A DNA stretch of 42,518 bases. Source: Polaribacter sp. SA4-10 (GTDB lineage Bacteria > Bacteroidota > Bacteroidia > Flavobacteriales > Flavobacteriaceae). The notes below the pieces were generated by a model, which had not been told where the DNA came from, did not search any database, and saw nothing but the letters and a program-made list of their open reading frames with translations. The position numbers and the translations under genes were made by a program. Numbering within the stretch: position 1 is the first letter of the stretch; each line of letters starts with the position of its first letter. Positions 6,936 to 15,690 of this stretch are shown here, piece after piece. The stretch covers positions 1-42,518 of the forward strand of contig CATIQU010000032.1 in the NCBI GenBank assembly GCA_949519155.1. Reading direction: 5' to 3'.

Positions 6936-8111
6936 TTATATTTTTTTACAAAAAAGCACAATTTGCTTGTTATCCAAGTTGGTTGTAAAGAATAAAAACA
7001 GATTTCCGCCCTCTTTTATTTTTGTTTCTTTCCGAATTTGAGCAACACTTTTAGGGAAATTTCGAATCGTAATATTTGCAGTTTCATTACCAATCAATTT
7101 TTTAATCTTCTTTTTGTCGTAAGGTATCGATTGTGTGATGATAAATTGCCTTCCAGGAAAATACATCAATTCATTTGAAGTATATAAATGCGAATGTTGA
7201 TGAAGTTTAAAGATCTTTAATTGTTCACTCACTTCGTGAAATCCTCCAGATTTTAAGATGGCTGCATTCGGTTCATAAATGTAATTCAGGGGAGGGGAAT
7301 AGGTCGATTTCGCCTCTGACTGATAATTGAATTCAATTTGTTGAAGGGTATTCTTTTGATAATTAAACGCCTCGATTGTAATGTGTTTCGTCTCTTTCTT
7401 CTCTAATAAAAAAAGCAGTTCTTTCACTTCATTATTTATTGCTATTACTTGTACTTTTACAACATTTTTTAGTTCCTTGATGGTATTTGTAATGTCTAAT
7501 ATAGGAGATGTTTTTATGAGTATCTGTGTTGCTTTTGTAAAAAGAAAGTCAATTTTTGGTGGCACGTATGGCAAACAATCTTTTAATAAAAACACCTTTC
7601 CTTTAGCATCATGTCTTCTTGATGGATCGATAAATATACAGTCAAAATTTTGAGAATTTTCCTTTAAAAATTTTAAGCCATTACCAGCAAAAGCTTCAAT
7701 ATTGTCAATTTTTAATTGCTTGAAATTATGAGCAACAATTTCAGAAAGTTGTTCGTTAATCTCGCAATGCACTACTTTTTTAAACTGTTTAGAAAAGGCG
7801 TGAGCATCAATTCCAAAACCTCCAGTAATGTCTATTACTGAGTCGCCAGAAATTAATGCTAATTTATGGACTGCTGCAACTTCAGAAGAAGTTTGTTCAA
7901 TGCTTATTTTTGCGGGATAATAAATGTTTTCTGTGGAATACCAAGTCGGTAATTTCTTTTCTGATTTTTGTTTAGCAATAATTTGATTTGCTAATTCTTG
8001 AATTGTAATACCTTTAAAAGGACTCCCTTTTAAGATCAGTTTGGTGATTTCAGTTTTTAAATTTGCTGAAATAAAATTTTGAACTTCGGGATGTAAAATG
8101 GCTAGATTCAA
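6936..8111 (-). CDS. THUMP-like class I SAM-dependent methyltransferase
   Basis: The 391-aa protein has a helical N-terminus, a Rossmann methyltransferase core with SAM motif I VIDITGGFGID (92-102), an acidic motif II (HCEINE, 115-120), and the motif IFIDPSRRHD (159-168) found in rRNA-type methyltransferases. A C-terminal THUMP-like/ferredoxin-like domain (about 310-391) includes ITQSIPYDKKKIKKLIG. The arrangement matches the Bacteroidetes family that includes PG_1098 of Porphyromonas. An RNA substrate is likely by family but unproven. It is the last gene of the seven-gene directon and starts 6 bp after the AI-2E-type transporter gene. Confidence 0.87.
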   Translation of the reverse strand: MNLAILHPEVQNFISANLKTEITKLILKGSPFKGITIQELANQIIAKQKSEKKLPTWYSTENIYYPAKISIEQTSSEVAAVHKLALISGDSVIDITGGFGIDAHAFSKQFKKVVHCEINEQLSEIVAHNFKQLKIDNIEAFAGNGLKFLKENSQNFDCIFIDPSRRHDAKGKVFLLKDCLPYVPPKIDFLFTKATQILIKTSPILDITNTIKELKNVVKVQVIAINNEVKELLFLLEKKETKHITIEAFNYQKNTLQQIEFNYQSEAKSTYSPPLNYIYEPNAAILKSGGFHEVSEQLKIFKLHQHSHLYTSNELMYFPGRQFIITQSIPYDKKKIKKLIGNETANITIRNFPKSVAQIRKETKIKEGGNLFLFFTTNLDNKQIVLFCKKI

Positions 8112-8117
8112 AGAAAA

Positions 8118-9200
8118 TTAGAGGTCTTTCGTTAATGTTTTTACGATTTTATTTTCAGAGAGAAACTCTTTTAAAATCACTTTTAATGCCGTGTAAATTG
8201 GGACAGCTGTTATCATTCCTGTAATTCCGAATAACAATCCGCCAATAATAATGATTAAAAAAATTTCTAACGGATGCGACTTTGTTGTCTTTGAAAAAAT
8301 AATCGGCTGACTCGCAAAGTTATCAATGATTTGTGCTATGAAATAACCAATCATTACATAGGAGGTTGTGGGTAAAATAACCGTTTGAAAATCTTGCCCT
8401 ATATTACTAGTCATTGATAAAATAAACATAATTACAGCACCAATTAAAGGACCGACATACGGAATTAAATTTAACAAAGCACATAAAAACGCAATGACAA
8501 CCGCATTATTGATGTCAAAAATTAAAAGAATAATCGTGTATAAAATAAAGAGAATTGAAATTTGAAAAATCAAACCGATAAAATATCGAGAGAGCAAGTT
8601 GTTAATCTTTTCTAAAGAATTTGTAAATCTACCTTTTGTCTTCCTTGGAATTAAAAGAAGGACGCCATTTTTTAATATTTTACTATCTTTCATTAAGAAA
8701 AATGAGATAAATAAAACCGAAAATAAGCCCACACTAAAAGAACCGACAGTTCCAACAACGGCATTTAAAAAATTTGGAATTTCTTTAAATTGAGAAATTA
8801 AATCAACATTTTTTAGTTCCGATAAAACATCAATTCCTTTGGAGGAAAAATAGGTGTTAATTTGATTGAAAATATTTTGAATATTTTGCTGTAATCCATC
8901 TACTTGTAATAATGATAAACTTTCACCCTGTTCCGTGATCAAGGGGATAAACATCCCAATTAGACCAGAAACAAGCGCTAGCATAAAAACCATAGTAGTA
9001 ATTACTGAAAGTGTGTTAGGGAATTTTAATCGCCGTCTTAAAAACAAAATGATGGGTCTTGTAACCAAAGACAAAATTCCAGCAATTACTACATAAACAA
9101 TTACTGACTGAATTTTATATAATAAAAATAAAAAGAATGCAATTCCTGCTAAAATAGCAAGCGCACTTAAAATGCCGTTAGAAATGGTTTTTGTATTCAT
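8118..9200 (-). CDS. AI-2E family (PerM/UPF0118) membrane transporter
   Basis: The 360-aa polytopic inner-membrane protein has about eight hydrophobic segments: two near 10-50, one near 65-85, then clusters at 150-170 and 205-345. The C-terminal segment IPYVGPLIGAVI and the GLLFGITGMITAVPIYT stretch are typical of the family. Members have been linked to autoinducer-2 export, Na+/H+ exchange or general permease roles, so the substrate is unknown. Its ATG shares one base with the TAA of the upstream gene (TAATG overlap at 9200), which implies translational coupling. Confidence 0.92.
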   Translation of the reverse strand: MNTKTISNGILSALAILAGIAFFLFLLYKIQSVIVYVVIAGILSLVTRPIILFLRRRLKFPNTLSVITTMVFMLALVSGLIGMFIPLITEQGESLSLLQVDGLQQNIQNIFNQINTYFSSKGIDVLSELKNVDLISQFKEIPNFLNAVVGTVGSFSVGLFSVLFISFFLMKDSKILKNGVLLLIPRKTKGRFTNSLEKINNLLSRYFIGLIFQISILFILYTIILLIFDINNAVVIAFLCALLNLIPYVGPLIGAVIMFILSMTSNIGQDFQTVILPTTSYVMIGYFIAQIIDNFASQPIIFSKTTKSHPLEIFLIIIIGGLLFGITGMITAVPIYTALKVILKEFLSENKIVKTLTKDL

Positions 9201-10477
9201 TAGATTGTTGCTTTTACGTTGTTCATATTCAATTTTCTACCAACACCAAAAGAATGGCTCGTTGGTAAAAGTATGCCACTTTCTGTAGTTATCCAATCGT
9301 CCCAAGTGGCAGGAACTCCTTCCATTTTCATTGAAGGGACAAACATTTTATAACTTTTTGGAATGTAATTTTCATCTAAAATCCATAAATAAGAGTCGCC
9401 CGGTGTTGTTCCCCCAGTTGTATACTTTATCAGCAGAGCATCTTTACCCGCCACTTTTTGAAGACTCCTTATAATTCCGTTTTCAAATAATTTATGAGGA
9501 GCTACCAACCAGAAACTATCATTATTAAAAAAGCTAGTTGCTTTGGTAATTAGTTTTTCATCTTTTGTCGCTGACAATTTATTGTTGAAAAAAATGCTGC
9601 TTTTTTCTAAATTATTTGGATGTAGTACTACACGGATAGTATCCCATGAAACGGCAACAATATGGTTTTCTTTATCCCACTCATACGAACGTCTTTCGCC
9701 AAAACTCCACGCCAAATGGTTGGTTGTTTTATAGTTGTCATGTTTGATTGCTTTTAGCATTTTATTTGCAACTTCATTCGCTTTTGGATTGTATGATTTT
9801 ACATTTCCCATAGGAAGATTCATGCCAAATAATGAAAGGGCATGCGCCGTTGGCAATAAGATGCCAGATTCTGTGATTTTTAGATTGCTCCAAGAAGCCT
9901 CAATACCACCAATAGGAATTATTTGTGTCCACATTTTAAAAGAAATTGGAAGCCCAGTATCCTCTAAGATCCATAAATAAGAATCTCCAGGGGTTGTTCC
10001 ACCAGAAGTATAAGTAACTAAAAGGGCCTCTTTACCTTGGTGCTTTACAATCCTTCTTTCCGTTCCAGAATCAAAAACTTTATAGGGAGCAACCAGCCAA
10101 AAAGAATCGTTGTTAAAATAGGCAGTAGCAGTGGCGATCAATTCCTTATTGTCAACCTGTTTATTCTCGATAAAAACAGTACTTTTAAAAGGGTTTCTTG
10201 TATTTAGAATCACCTTATTTTTTTCCCAAGAAACGCTTACGCTATTTTGGCTTTTAAACCATTTATAATGATGTTTATTTCTAAAGCTCCATTCTAATAC
10301 TTCCGTGTTTGCATAGGCATCTGCATTCATAGCATCGAGCATTTTTAGTGCCAATGCATCTGCATTTTTCCCTTTTTCACCTGTTGGCAATGCTTCATCT
10401 TTTGAAACAAAAAAAAGAACTCCACTAAGGATGAATAAGAGGAGTAGGATACCAATAATCTTGAAAATTTTTTTCAT
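9200..10477 (-). CDS. Membrane-anchored protein with two tandem copies of one domain
   Basis: An N-terminal hydrophobic segment (residues 5-24, no lipobox) suggests a membrane anchor or signal peptide. The rest is a clear internal duplication with an offset of 196 residues: copy 1 is about 36-230 and copy 2 about 232-425. Shared blocks include FNNDSFWLVAP at 121-131 and 317-327, GGTTPGDSYLWIL in both copies, ESGILLPT in both, and LEWSF/LAWSF. Many Trp and Tyr residues and alternating strands suggest a beta-rich fold. I do not recognise a function; single-copy relatives in Bacteroidetes are uncharacterised periplasmic proteins. It is translationally coupled to the AI-2E transporter gene, which hints at a shared envelope role. 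Confidence 0.8.
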   Translation of the reverse strand: MKKIFKIIGILLLLFILSGVLFFVSKDEALPTGEKGKNADALALKMLDAMNADAYANTEVLEWSFRNKHHYKWFKSQNSVSVSWEKNKVILNTRNPFKSTVFIENKQVDNKELIATATAYFNNDSFWLVAPYKVFDSGTERRIVKHQGKEALLVTYTSGGTTPGDSYLWILEDTGLPISFKMWTQIIPIGGIEASWSNLKITESGILLPTAHALSLFGMNLPMGNVKSYNPKANEVANKMLKAIKHDNYKTTNHLAWSFGERRSYEWDKENHIVAVSWDTIRVVLHPNNLEKSSIFFNNKLSATKDEKLITKATSFFNNDSFWLVAPHKLFENGIIRSLQKVAGKDALLIKYTTGGTTPGDSYLWILDENYIPKSYKMFVPSMKMEGVPATWDDWITTESGILLPTSHSFGVGRKLNMNNVKATI

Positions 10478-10522
10478 TTTAAATGGATTGTGATTTTAAG
10501 CGAATTTAATTCTTTTTAGAAG

Positions 10523-11185
10523 TTATTTTTTGTTTTGCTCGTAATAATCTAGTATATGTTCTGGAATTTCCATGTTTTCTGGCTTACCTTTATCTGCAAT
10601 TGGGTATTCAGCAATTTGTTTTATTGGAATTAATCCTGCCCAAACATCCAACTCGTAATCTTCTGGTTCATCAGCTACACCTACATCTCTAATTTTTGCG
10701 GAAGCCTTCTCAATGGTCATTTCGACAACCAAGGTTCGGTCAAATTCTTGCTGACTCATTTCGCGAATTCCATCCCAACGTCCCTTCATAATATGTTCCA
10801 TAAAACACAAAAGTGCTGTGTTTTTATCAGTAGTTTCTTCAATTTTTTTTGCAGTGCCAAATAATGTTACAGATCTGTAATTTACAGAATGATGAAATCC
10901 AGACCGAGCCATTACCAAAGCATCTAAATGCATGACGGTCATACTCATTTCTTTAACAGCTAATAAAGAAGTCAGCATTCTATTCGCGTTAGAACCGTGA
11001 AGAATAATCGTGTTGTCTCGTCTACCATAAGCCATTGGAATTGCAATTGCTTTGCCTTGGTAGGTATAACTTACATATCCAATAAAACCAGCATCTAAAA
11101 TGTTGTTGATTTTCTCAACATCGTAGGTCGCTCTATTGGCGCCTCTTTTTACTGTATTCAGTTTTGATTTTTCGTAGGCTTTCAT
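10523..11185 (-). CDS. PPOX-type (pyridoxamine 5'-phosphate oxidase family) flavoprotein
   Basis: The 220-aa cytoplasmic protein has the split-barrel FMN-binding pattern of the Pyridox_oxase_2/NimA-like group: LDAGFIGYVSY, then IPMAYGRRDNTIILHGSNANRM (about 48-69), a VNYRSVTLFGTA strand, and a C-terminal region with the conserved DVGVADEPEDYELDVWAGLIP segment. Members bind flavin and reduce diverse substrates. This subgroup is not the true vitamin B6 enzyme. It begins 2 bp after the DUF1272-GNAT gene ends and is part of the same operon. Confidence 0.88.
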   Translation of the reverse strand: MKAYEKSKLNTVKRGANRATYDVEKINNILDAGFIGYVSYTYQGKAIAIPMAYGRRDNTIILHGSNANRMLTSLLAVKEMSMTVMHLDALVMARSGFHHSVNYRSVTLFGTAKKIEETTDKNTALLCFMEHIMKGRWDGIREMSQQEFDRTLVVEMTIEKASAKIRDVGVADEPEDYELDVWAGLIPIKQIAEYPIADKGKPENMEIPEHILDYYEQNKK

Positions 11186-11187
11186 TT

Positions 11188-11976
11188 TTATATTTTTTTT
11201 AGAAGTATTAAATTTCTATAGGATATTTCTCCAACTACAAAATCAATATCTCCAGCTTCTTTGAATCCATGTTTTTGATAAAATTTAATTCCTTTCGTAT
11301 TTTTGTAATACACAGCTAGCCAGATACTTTTATAATGTAGTTGTGTTGCTGCTTCTAAAAGGGCTTCTTGTAATTTTGTTCCAATTTTATGCCCAATAAA
11401 ATCTTCTAAAATATATATTTTTTCTAATTTACAGGAATTTAACTCTTGAGAATTTTGAGGATTGATATCCAATGAAAGCTTTGCAAAACCGACTGGTAAT
11501 TCATCTGAAAATACAATCCAATATAAGTTTTTGACATCCTTTAATTCAGTTCTAATTTTAGAGACTGAATAAGAGTCATTATAAAAATTAATTAAATCTT
11601 TTTTATTTTCAATATAACTTCCATGAGATTGAGTGTAAGTAACTCGTCCTAAAAGTGAAATAGATACTACATCATTTAAATTTGCTCTTCTAATTTCAAT
11701 ACTTCTTTTCATTGTTTTAAAAGGGCTCTCTTTTGTGTTTTCGACATCTTTTGGTTTGAAAACTACTTTTGTTGAAGCAGGGTATTTTGCAATCATTTCT
11801 AAGGGGCGTATCGGTCGCTCCACAAAATTACCAGCACAACTTGGACATACATTATTAAAAAGAGAGCTTGCACAGGTCTTACAATAGGTGCACTCAAAAG
11901 AGCAAATCATTGCTTCAGTGGATGTGTTTGGTAAAGCGGTATTGCAATGTTCGCATGTAGGTCTAATTTCTAACAT
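11188..11976 (-). CDS. DUF1272 zinc-ribbon fused to a GNAT acetyltransferase
   Basis: Residues 1-58 are a DUF1272 module with eight cysteines (8, 11, 25, 29, 32, 35, 44, 47) and the signatures CSFECTYC and NVCPSCAG...FVERPIRP, expected to bind zinc. After a short linker, residues about 92-262 form a GNAT N-acetyltransferase: RRANLNDVVSISLLG at the start, the acetyl-CoA loop around FIGHKIGTKLQ, and a C-terminal NTKGIKFYQKHGFKEAG. DUF1272 usually occurs as a stand-alone small protein, so this fusion is less common; the Cys-rich module may guide the enzyme to its partner. The substrate is unknown. The start overlaps the RluA gene by 7 bp. Confidence 0.88.
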   Translation of the reverse strand: MLEIRPTCEHCNTALPNTSTEAMICSFECTYCKTCASSLFNNVCPSCAGNFVERPIRPLEMIAKYPASTKVVFKPKDVENTKESPFKTMKRSIEIRRANLNDVVSISLLGRVTYTQSHGSYIENKKDLINFYNDSYSVSKIRTELKDVKNLYWIVFSDELPVGFAKLSLDINPQNSQELNSCKLEKIYILEDFIGHKIGTKLQEALLEAATQLHYKSIWLAVYYKNTKGIKFYQKHGFKEAGDIDFVVGEISYRNLILLKKI

Positions 11977-12833
11977 GATGGAATTATTTTTTTGAATTTA
12001 TTTGGAAGCTCCTTTTCAATGCGCATTTTCTGCATTGTGAAAGGGTGCGTGAATTCCAAGATACCAGCATGTAAATACAATCCTTTTCCTTTTAAAACGA
12101 AGCCTTCTTTTCCATACTCTTTATCCCCTAAGATAGGATTTTCAAGAGCAGCAACATGTTTTCTAAGTTGGTGTCTTCTTCCTGTTTTTGGTGATAATTT
12201 CACCCAATTTAAAAACCCAAATCGATCGGATTTTACGCTTTCTAATACAACATAATCAGTTGTTGCGACTCTTTCATCAATCGGAATATGAATGCTCCCT
12301 GAGGTTTCCATTTCCCCAATCGTAATAGCAAAATACGTTTTGCGAATTTCTTTATTTTCAAACAATTTATTCAAGGCAAGAATGCTAGCACTCGTTTTTC
12401 CGACAAGTAGCAATCCTGTTGTTGGGTAGTCTAATCGATGCGAAGGTCTTGGTCTTACGGCATCCAATTGAGTACTTTTTTGTAAATTTTGCTGCAAGGC
12501 ATTGTCAATCGTTTTAAACTTGTTTCCGCTGACTAAAACCCCGGCAGGTTTGTTAATAATTGCCAAATAATCATCTTCGAATATCACCTCTAAATTGAAC
12601 ACCAATCTTTTAAAATCAGAAGATATCTCGGATTGATAGAGCGTTATTTTTTCACCTCCAAGCATAAACTGTGCGGTGGTAGCAATACAATCATTAATGA
12701 AAATGAGTTTCTTTTTGATGGCTTTTTTAATGCCAGATTTTGTTGGGATTGTATTAAATATTCCCACCGCATATTCTTGAAAACGAACTGGGTTTTCTAA
12801 TTTTGGAACGATATGCGTTTCTTGTAATTCCAT
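11970..12833 (-). CDS. RluA-family RNA pseudouridine synthase
   Basis: The 287-aa protein isomerises uridine to pseudouridine in structured RNA. An S4-like N-terminal segment (about 20-70, IKKAIKKKLIFINDCI) precedes the synthase domain, in which HRLDYPTTG (132-140) carries the catalytic Asp135. Family blocks INKPAGVLV and SPKTGRRHQLRKH are present. The target (rRNA or tRNA site) cannot be told from sequence alone. Its ATG shares a base with the TAA of the upstream VOC gene and its 3' end overlaps the GNAT gene, so it is embedded in the operon. Confidence 0.93.
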   Translation of the reverse strand: MELQETHIVPKLENPVRFQEYAVGIFNTIPTKSGIKKAIKKKLIFINDCIATTAQFMLGGEKITLYQSEISSDFKRLVFNLEVIFEDDYLAIINKPAGVLVSGNKFKTIDNALQQNLQKSTQLDAVRPRPSHRLDYPTTGLLLVGKTSASILALNKLFENKEIRKTYFAITIGEMETSGSIHIPIDERVATTDYVVLESVKSDRFGFLNWVKLSPKTGRRHQLRKHVAALENPILGDKEYGKEGFVLKGKGLYLHAGILEFTHPFTMQKMRIEKELPNKFKKIIPSC

Positions 12834-13252
12834 TACTTTGCAAACAATTGATTGAGATCTTTAAAGGACTTGAATTCCAAAGCATTGTTTTCTGGGTCGT
12901 TGAAGAAAAGCGTTGCTTGTTCGCCAACTTCCCCCTGAAAACGAATGGTTGGTGAAATAATAAATCGGGTATTATTCGCTTTTAGTCTGTCAGCCAAAGC
13001 TTGCCAAACCTCCCAAGTTAAAACAACGCCAAAGTGCGGAACGGGAACGTCGTGACCATCTACTGGATTTGAAATTCTTTGTGGAGTAAAATCATCTTTC
13101 TGATGGATTACTAATTGATGCCCAAAGAAATTAAAATCTACCCAATGTGTTGCACTTCTCCCTTCTTCACACTGTAAAATATCTCGATAAAAAGTTCGGC
13201 ATTTCTCTAAGTTTTTAACTGGAATGGCAATGTGAAAAGGTTGGATTTCCAT
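12833..13252 (-). CDS. VOC (glyoxalase/dioxygenase superfamily) protein
   Basis: The 139-aa single-domain protein shows the two beta-alpha-beta-beta-beta halves of the VOC fold. It opens with [20 protein letters not shown] (His7 as likely metal ligand) and ends with [15 protein letters not shown], which supplies the usual C-terminal Glu ligand. [18 protein letters not shown] lies mid-protein. VOC members include lyases, dioxygenases and resistance proteins, so the reaction is open. It is the first gene of the seven-gene minus-strand run (13252 down to 6936). Confidence 0.9.
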   Translation of the reverse strand: MEIQPFHIAIPVKNLEKCRTFYRDILQCEEGRSATHWVDFNFFGHQLVIHQKDDFTPQRISNPVDGHDVPVPHFGVVLTWEVWQALADRLKANNTRFIISPTIRFQGEVGEQATLFFNDPENNALEFKSFKDLNQLFAK

Positions 13253-13294
13253 AAATTTATTTTTAAAAGTTCTATTTTGTCGTAAAGAAAAGTG

Positions 13295-14974
13295 CTAAAA
13301 CCCAACAGCAGCGTCATCCCCCCGTTTGTCCGCACCGCCTTCTAACTGTCCGTTTTCTAAAACTAAAATTGCGGCTACTTTCCCAATTACAGTCGAATTG
13401 CTTTCATCCAAATGATAGTTTAATTTTATCAATTCAGATTTTACAGTATCTGAAAAACTATTAGGTTCCATCTTAATGACATCAGGCATCCATTGATGAT
13501 GAAATCTTGGAGCATTTACAGCATCTTGCATGCTCATATCAAATTCATGTACATTCAAAATTGTCTGTAGCACCGAGGTTATGATTGTTGATCCTCCTGG
13601 AGTTCCTACGACCATAAAAAGGTTGCCGTTTTTTTCAACAATAGTAGGTGTCATTGAACTTAACATTCTTTTTTCTGGAGCAATTTCGTTGGCTTTTGCA
13701 CCCAATAATCCAAACATATTTGGCACACCAGGTTTGCTGCTAAAATCATCCATTTCATTATTTAAAAAGAAACCTAATTCGGAACTATATAGTTTGGATC
13801 CATAGCCACCATTGATGGTTGTGGTTACAGATACCGCATTTCCAAATTGATCTACAATCGAATAGTGCGTGGTTTCATCACTTTCAACGATTTCGACGTT
13901 TCCATGAGAAACTTCTGAAGAAAGGGTTGCTTTTTCAAAAGAGAAATTAGACATTCTTTTTTTAGAATATGCTTTAGTAATGAGTTCCTTTTGAGGAATG
14001 GAGACGAAATCTGGATCTCCTAAAAAGAAACTACGATCTGCATAGGCACGTCTTTCTGCTTCTGTTATAACCTGTATTGATTTTGCTGAATTGTGTCCTA
14101 ATTCATTTAAATTAAAAGGTTCAATTGCATTCATGATTTGTGACAAACAAATACCGCCACTAGAAGGTGGGGACATTGAAATAATCTTCAAATCATCATA
14201 GGTGAAAGTGATTGGATCTCTCCATTTTGGCTCATATTTTTCTAAATCTTCCAAGGTAATGATCCCACCATTTTCTTGCATGAATTTCACCAAGCGCTTA
14301 GCAGTTTCTCCTTTATAAAATTCATCGCGCCCATTTTTCTGAATTCGAGATAAAGTTTCTGCTAAGGCAATATATTTGATGGTATCTTTTTCTTTCCATG
14401 CGTTGTTGAATAGTATAGAGTCTTTATTGGCTTGCAAAAAAGAAGCTTGAAACTTGGCAATTCTTTTTTCTTGTTTCATAGTTACGACAACTCCTCTTCG
14501 TGCCAGTTCAATAACGGGTGCTAAGATTTCTTCTATAGAAAGAGTCCCAAACTTTCTGTGAACCGCAAAGACACCAGCTACGGTTCCGGGAACTCCAACT
14601 GCCATTGCACCCAAAGTACTTTTTCCTTTAATTACGGCATTATTTTCATCTAAATACATGTCTTTAGATGCTGCTAGTGGAGCTTTTTCACGGTAATCTA
14701 AGGCGCCAATTTCTCCATTATTTTTTCTGTAAACCATAAATCCACCGCCACCAATATTACCTGCATATGGGTATGCAACTGCCAAAGCCAATTCCGTTGC
14801 AACCATTGCATCAAAAGCATTTCCACCTTTTTGCAAAATGCCAACACCAATTTTAGAGGCTTCTTCTCTTGCTGAAACTACCATGGCTTTTTCGGTGGTA
14901 ATACCTCTGTTTCCTGAAGGTTTACAACTCAATATAAATAATGTAATTGTAAAAAGGAGGATATTTTTTTTCAT
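13295..14974 (-). CDS. ggt: Gamma-glutamyltransferase, lipoprotein
   Basis: The 559-aa precursor cleaves the gamma-glutamyl bond of glutathione and related compounds. A lipoprotein signal ends in ILSC (Cys17), so the enzyme is probably attached to an envelope membrane. Autoprocessing should occur before Thr368 in ETTHYSIVDQFGN, the new N-terminal nucleophile of the small subunit. Substrate-site motifs MSPPSSGGICLSQIMN (267-282), TTTINGGYGSKL and GTPGGSTIITSV are all present. Length is normal, so it should be active. It lies 42 bp upstream of the VOC gene and could feed the operon below or be separate. Confidence 0.95.
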   Translation of the reverse strand: MKKNILLFTITLFILSCKPSGNRGITTEKAMVVSAREEASKIGVGILQKGGNAFDAMVATELALAVAYPYAGNIGGGGFMVYRKNNGEIGALDYREKAPLAASKDMYLDENNAVIKGKSTLGAMAVGVPGTVAGVFAVHRKFGTLSIEEILAPVIELARRGVVVTMKQEKRIAKFQASFLQANKDSILFNNAWKEKDTIKYIALAETLSRIQKNGRDEFYKGETAKRLVKFMQENGGIITLEDLEKYEPKWRDPITFTYDDLKIISMSPPSSGGICLSQIMNAIEPFNLNELGHNSAKSIQVITEAERRAYADRSFFLGDPDFVSIPQKELITKAYSKKRMSNFSFEKATLSSEVSHGNVEIVESDETTHYSIVDQFGNAVSVTTTINGGYGSKLYSSELGFFLNNEMDDFSSKPGVPNMFGLLGAKANEIAPEKRMLSSMTPTIVEKNGNLFMVVGTPGGSTIITSVLQTILNVHEFDMSMQDAVNAPRFHHQWMPDVIKMEPNSFSDTVKSELIKLNYHLDESNSTVIGKVAAILVLENGQLEGGADKRGDDAAVGF

Positions 14975-15001
14975 GTTTTTTTTATTTTATAATTTATTTG
15001 T

Positions 15002-15613
15002 TCAAATTCCTTTTTCAGAAGTAGATGACTGTATCGCTCTTAACTTCTGATTTGAAAATGCAATCAAATCGCCAAAAAATAATTTAAAATCAGTATCAAA
15101 TTCGGCGTCCAAATCTCTTAAATCTTCAATAGCCATATTCATTTGAGATTTCCCTTTTGTTCTCCGGTTCATTCCGTTTAATACCTTTTCAATTCCATCG
15201 GTATATTGATAATTAAATAGAATGTTATATTCAATCATGTAGTGAATGAACTGTTGTGACTTTTCTGGAAGTTTTGGCGCTTTTTCAGTAAAAAATGTAT
15301 TGATGGAATTGGTATAAGTTTCAAAAGGTATGGCAGAATAAGTGGCCCAGTTTTTAGCTAAATAATGATCGAAGAAAATATCAATGATTACACCATCGTA
15401 ATGCCTGTAGCGTTCATGCAAACGTCTTTTACTTTTTCGAACTACTTCATGTGCGTCTGTAAATGTGTCTATTTCTCTATGTAGTAAAATACCCTGTTGA
15501 ATTTCTTTCGAAAAATGACTGAAATTATTCCCTCTAATATGATCTGCAATAAAATTACCAATCATTATATTGGTGTTACTTTGAGACAGATATAAGTGTG
15601 CTAAGAAATTCAT
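15002..15613 (-). CDS. ACP phosphodiesterase-like protein (AcpH family)
   Basis: The product starts MNFLAHLYLS, the typical AcpH beginning. I use the ATG at 15613 and not the upstream TTG, since that codon lies in the terminator hairpin region and adds only six residues. The HD-like motifs GNFIADHIRG, GILLHREIDTFTD and IIDIFFDHYLAKNW supply the His/Asp metal ligands used by AcpH to remove phosphopantetheine from acyl carrier protein. About 203 aa, normal for the family. The biochemical role of Bacteroidetes members is inferred from E. coli AcpH. Confidence 0.9.
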   Translation of the reverse strand: MNFLAHLYLSQSNTNIMIGNFIADHIRGNNFSHFSKEIQQGILLHREIDTFTDAHEVVRKSKRRLHERYRHYDGVIIDIFFDHYLAKNWATYSAIPFETYTNSINTFFTEKAPKLPEKSQQFIHYMIEYNILFNYQYTDGIEKVLNGMNRRTKGKSQMNMAIEDLRDLDAEFDTDFKLFFGDLIAFSNQKLRAIQSSTSEKGI

Positions 15614-15629
15614 TAAAGTAAATGTAAAC

Positions 15630-15655
15630 AAAAAACCACAACTAGAAAGTTGTGG
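15630..15655 (-). terminator. Terminator of dnaN
   Basis: CCACAACT (15636-15643) and AGTTGTGG (15648-15655) form a perfect 8-bp stem. Read on the minus strand it is followed by six T (15635-15630). It lies 36 bp after the dnaN stop and separates dnaN from the AcpH-like gene. Confidence 0.85.
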
Positions 15656-15690
15656 CTTTTATATTGTACTCTTTTTTTGTGTTATGGTAA

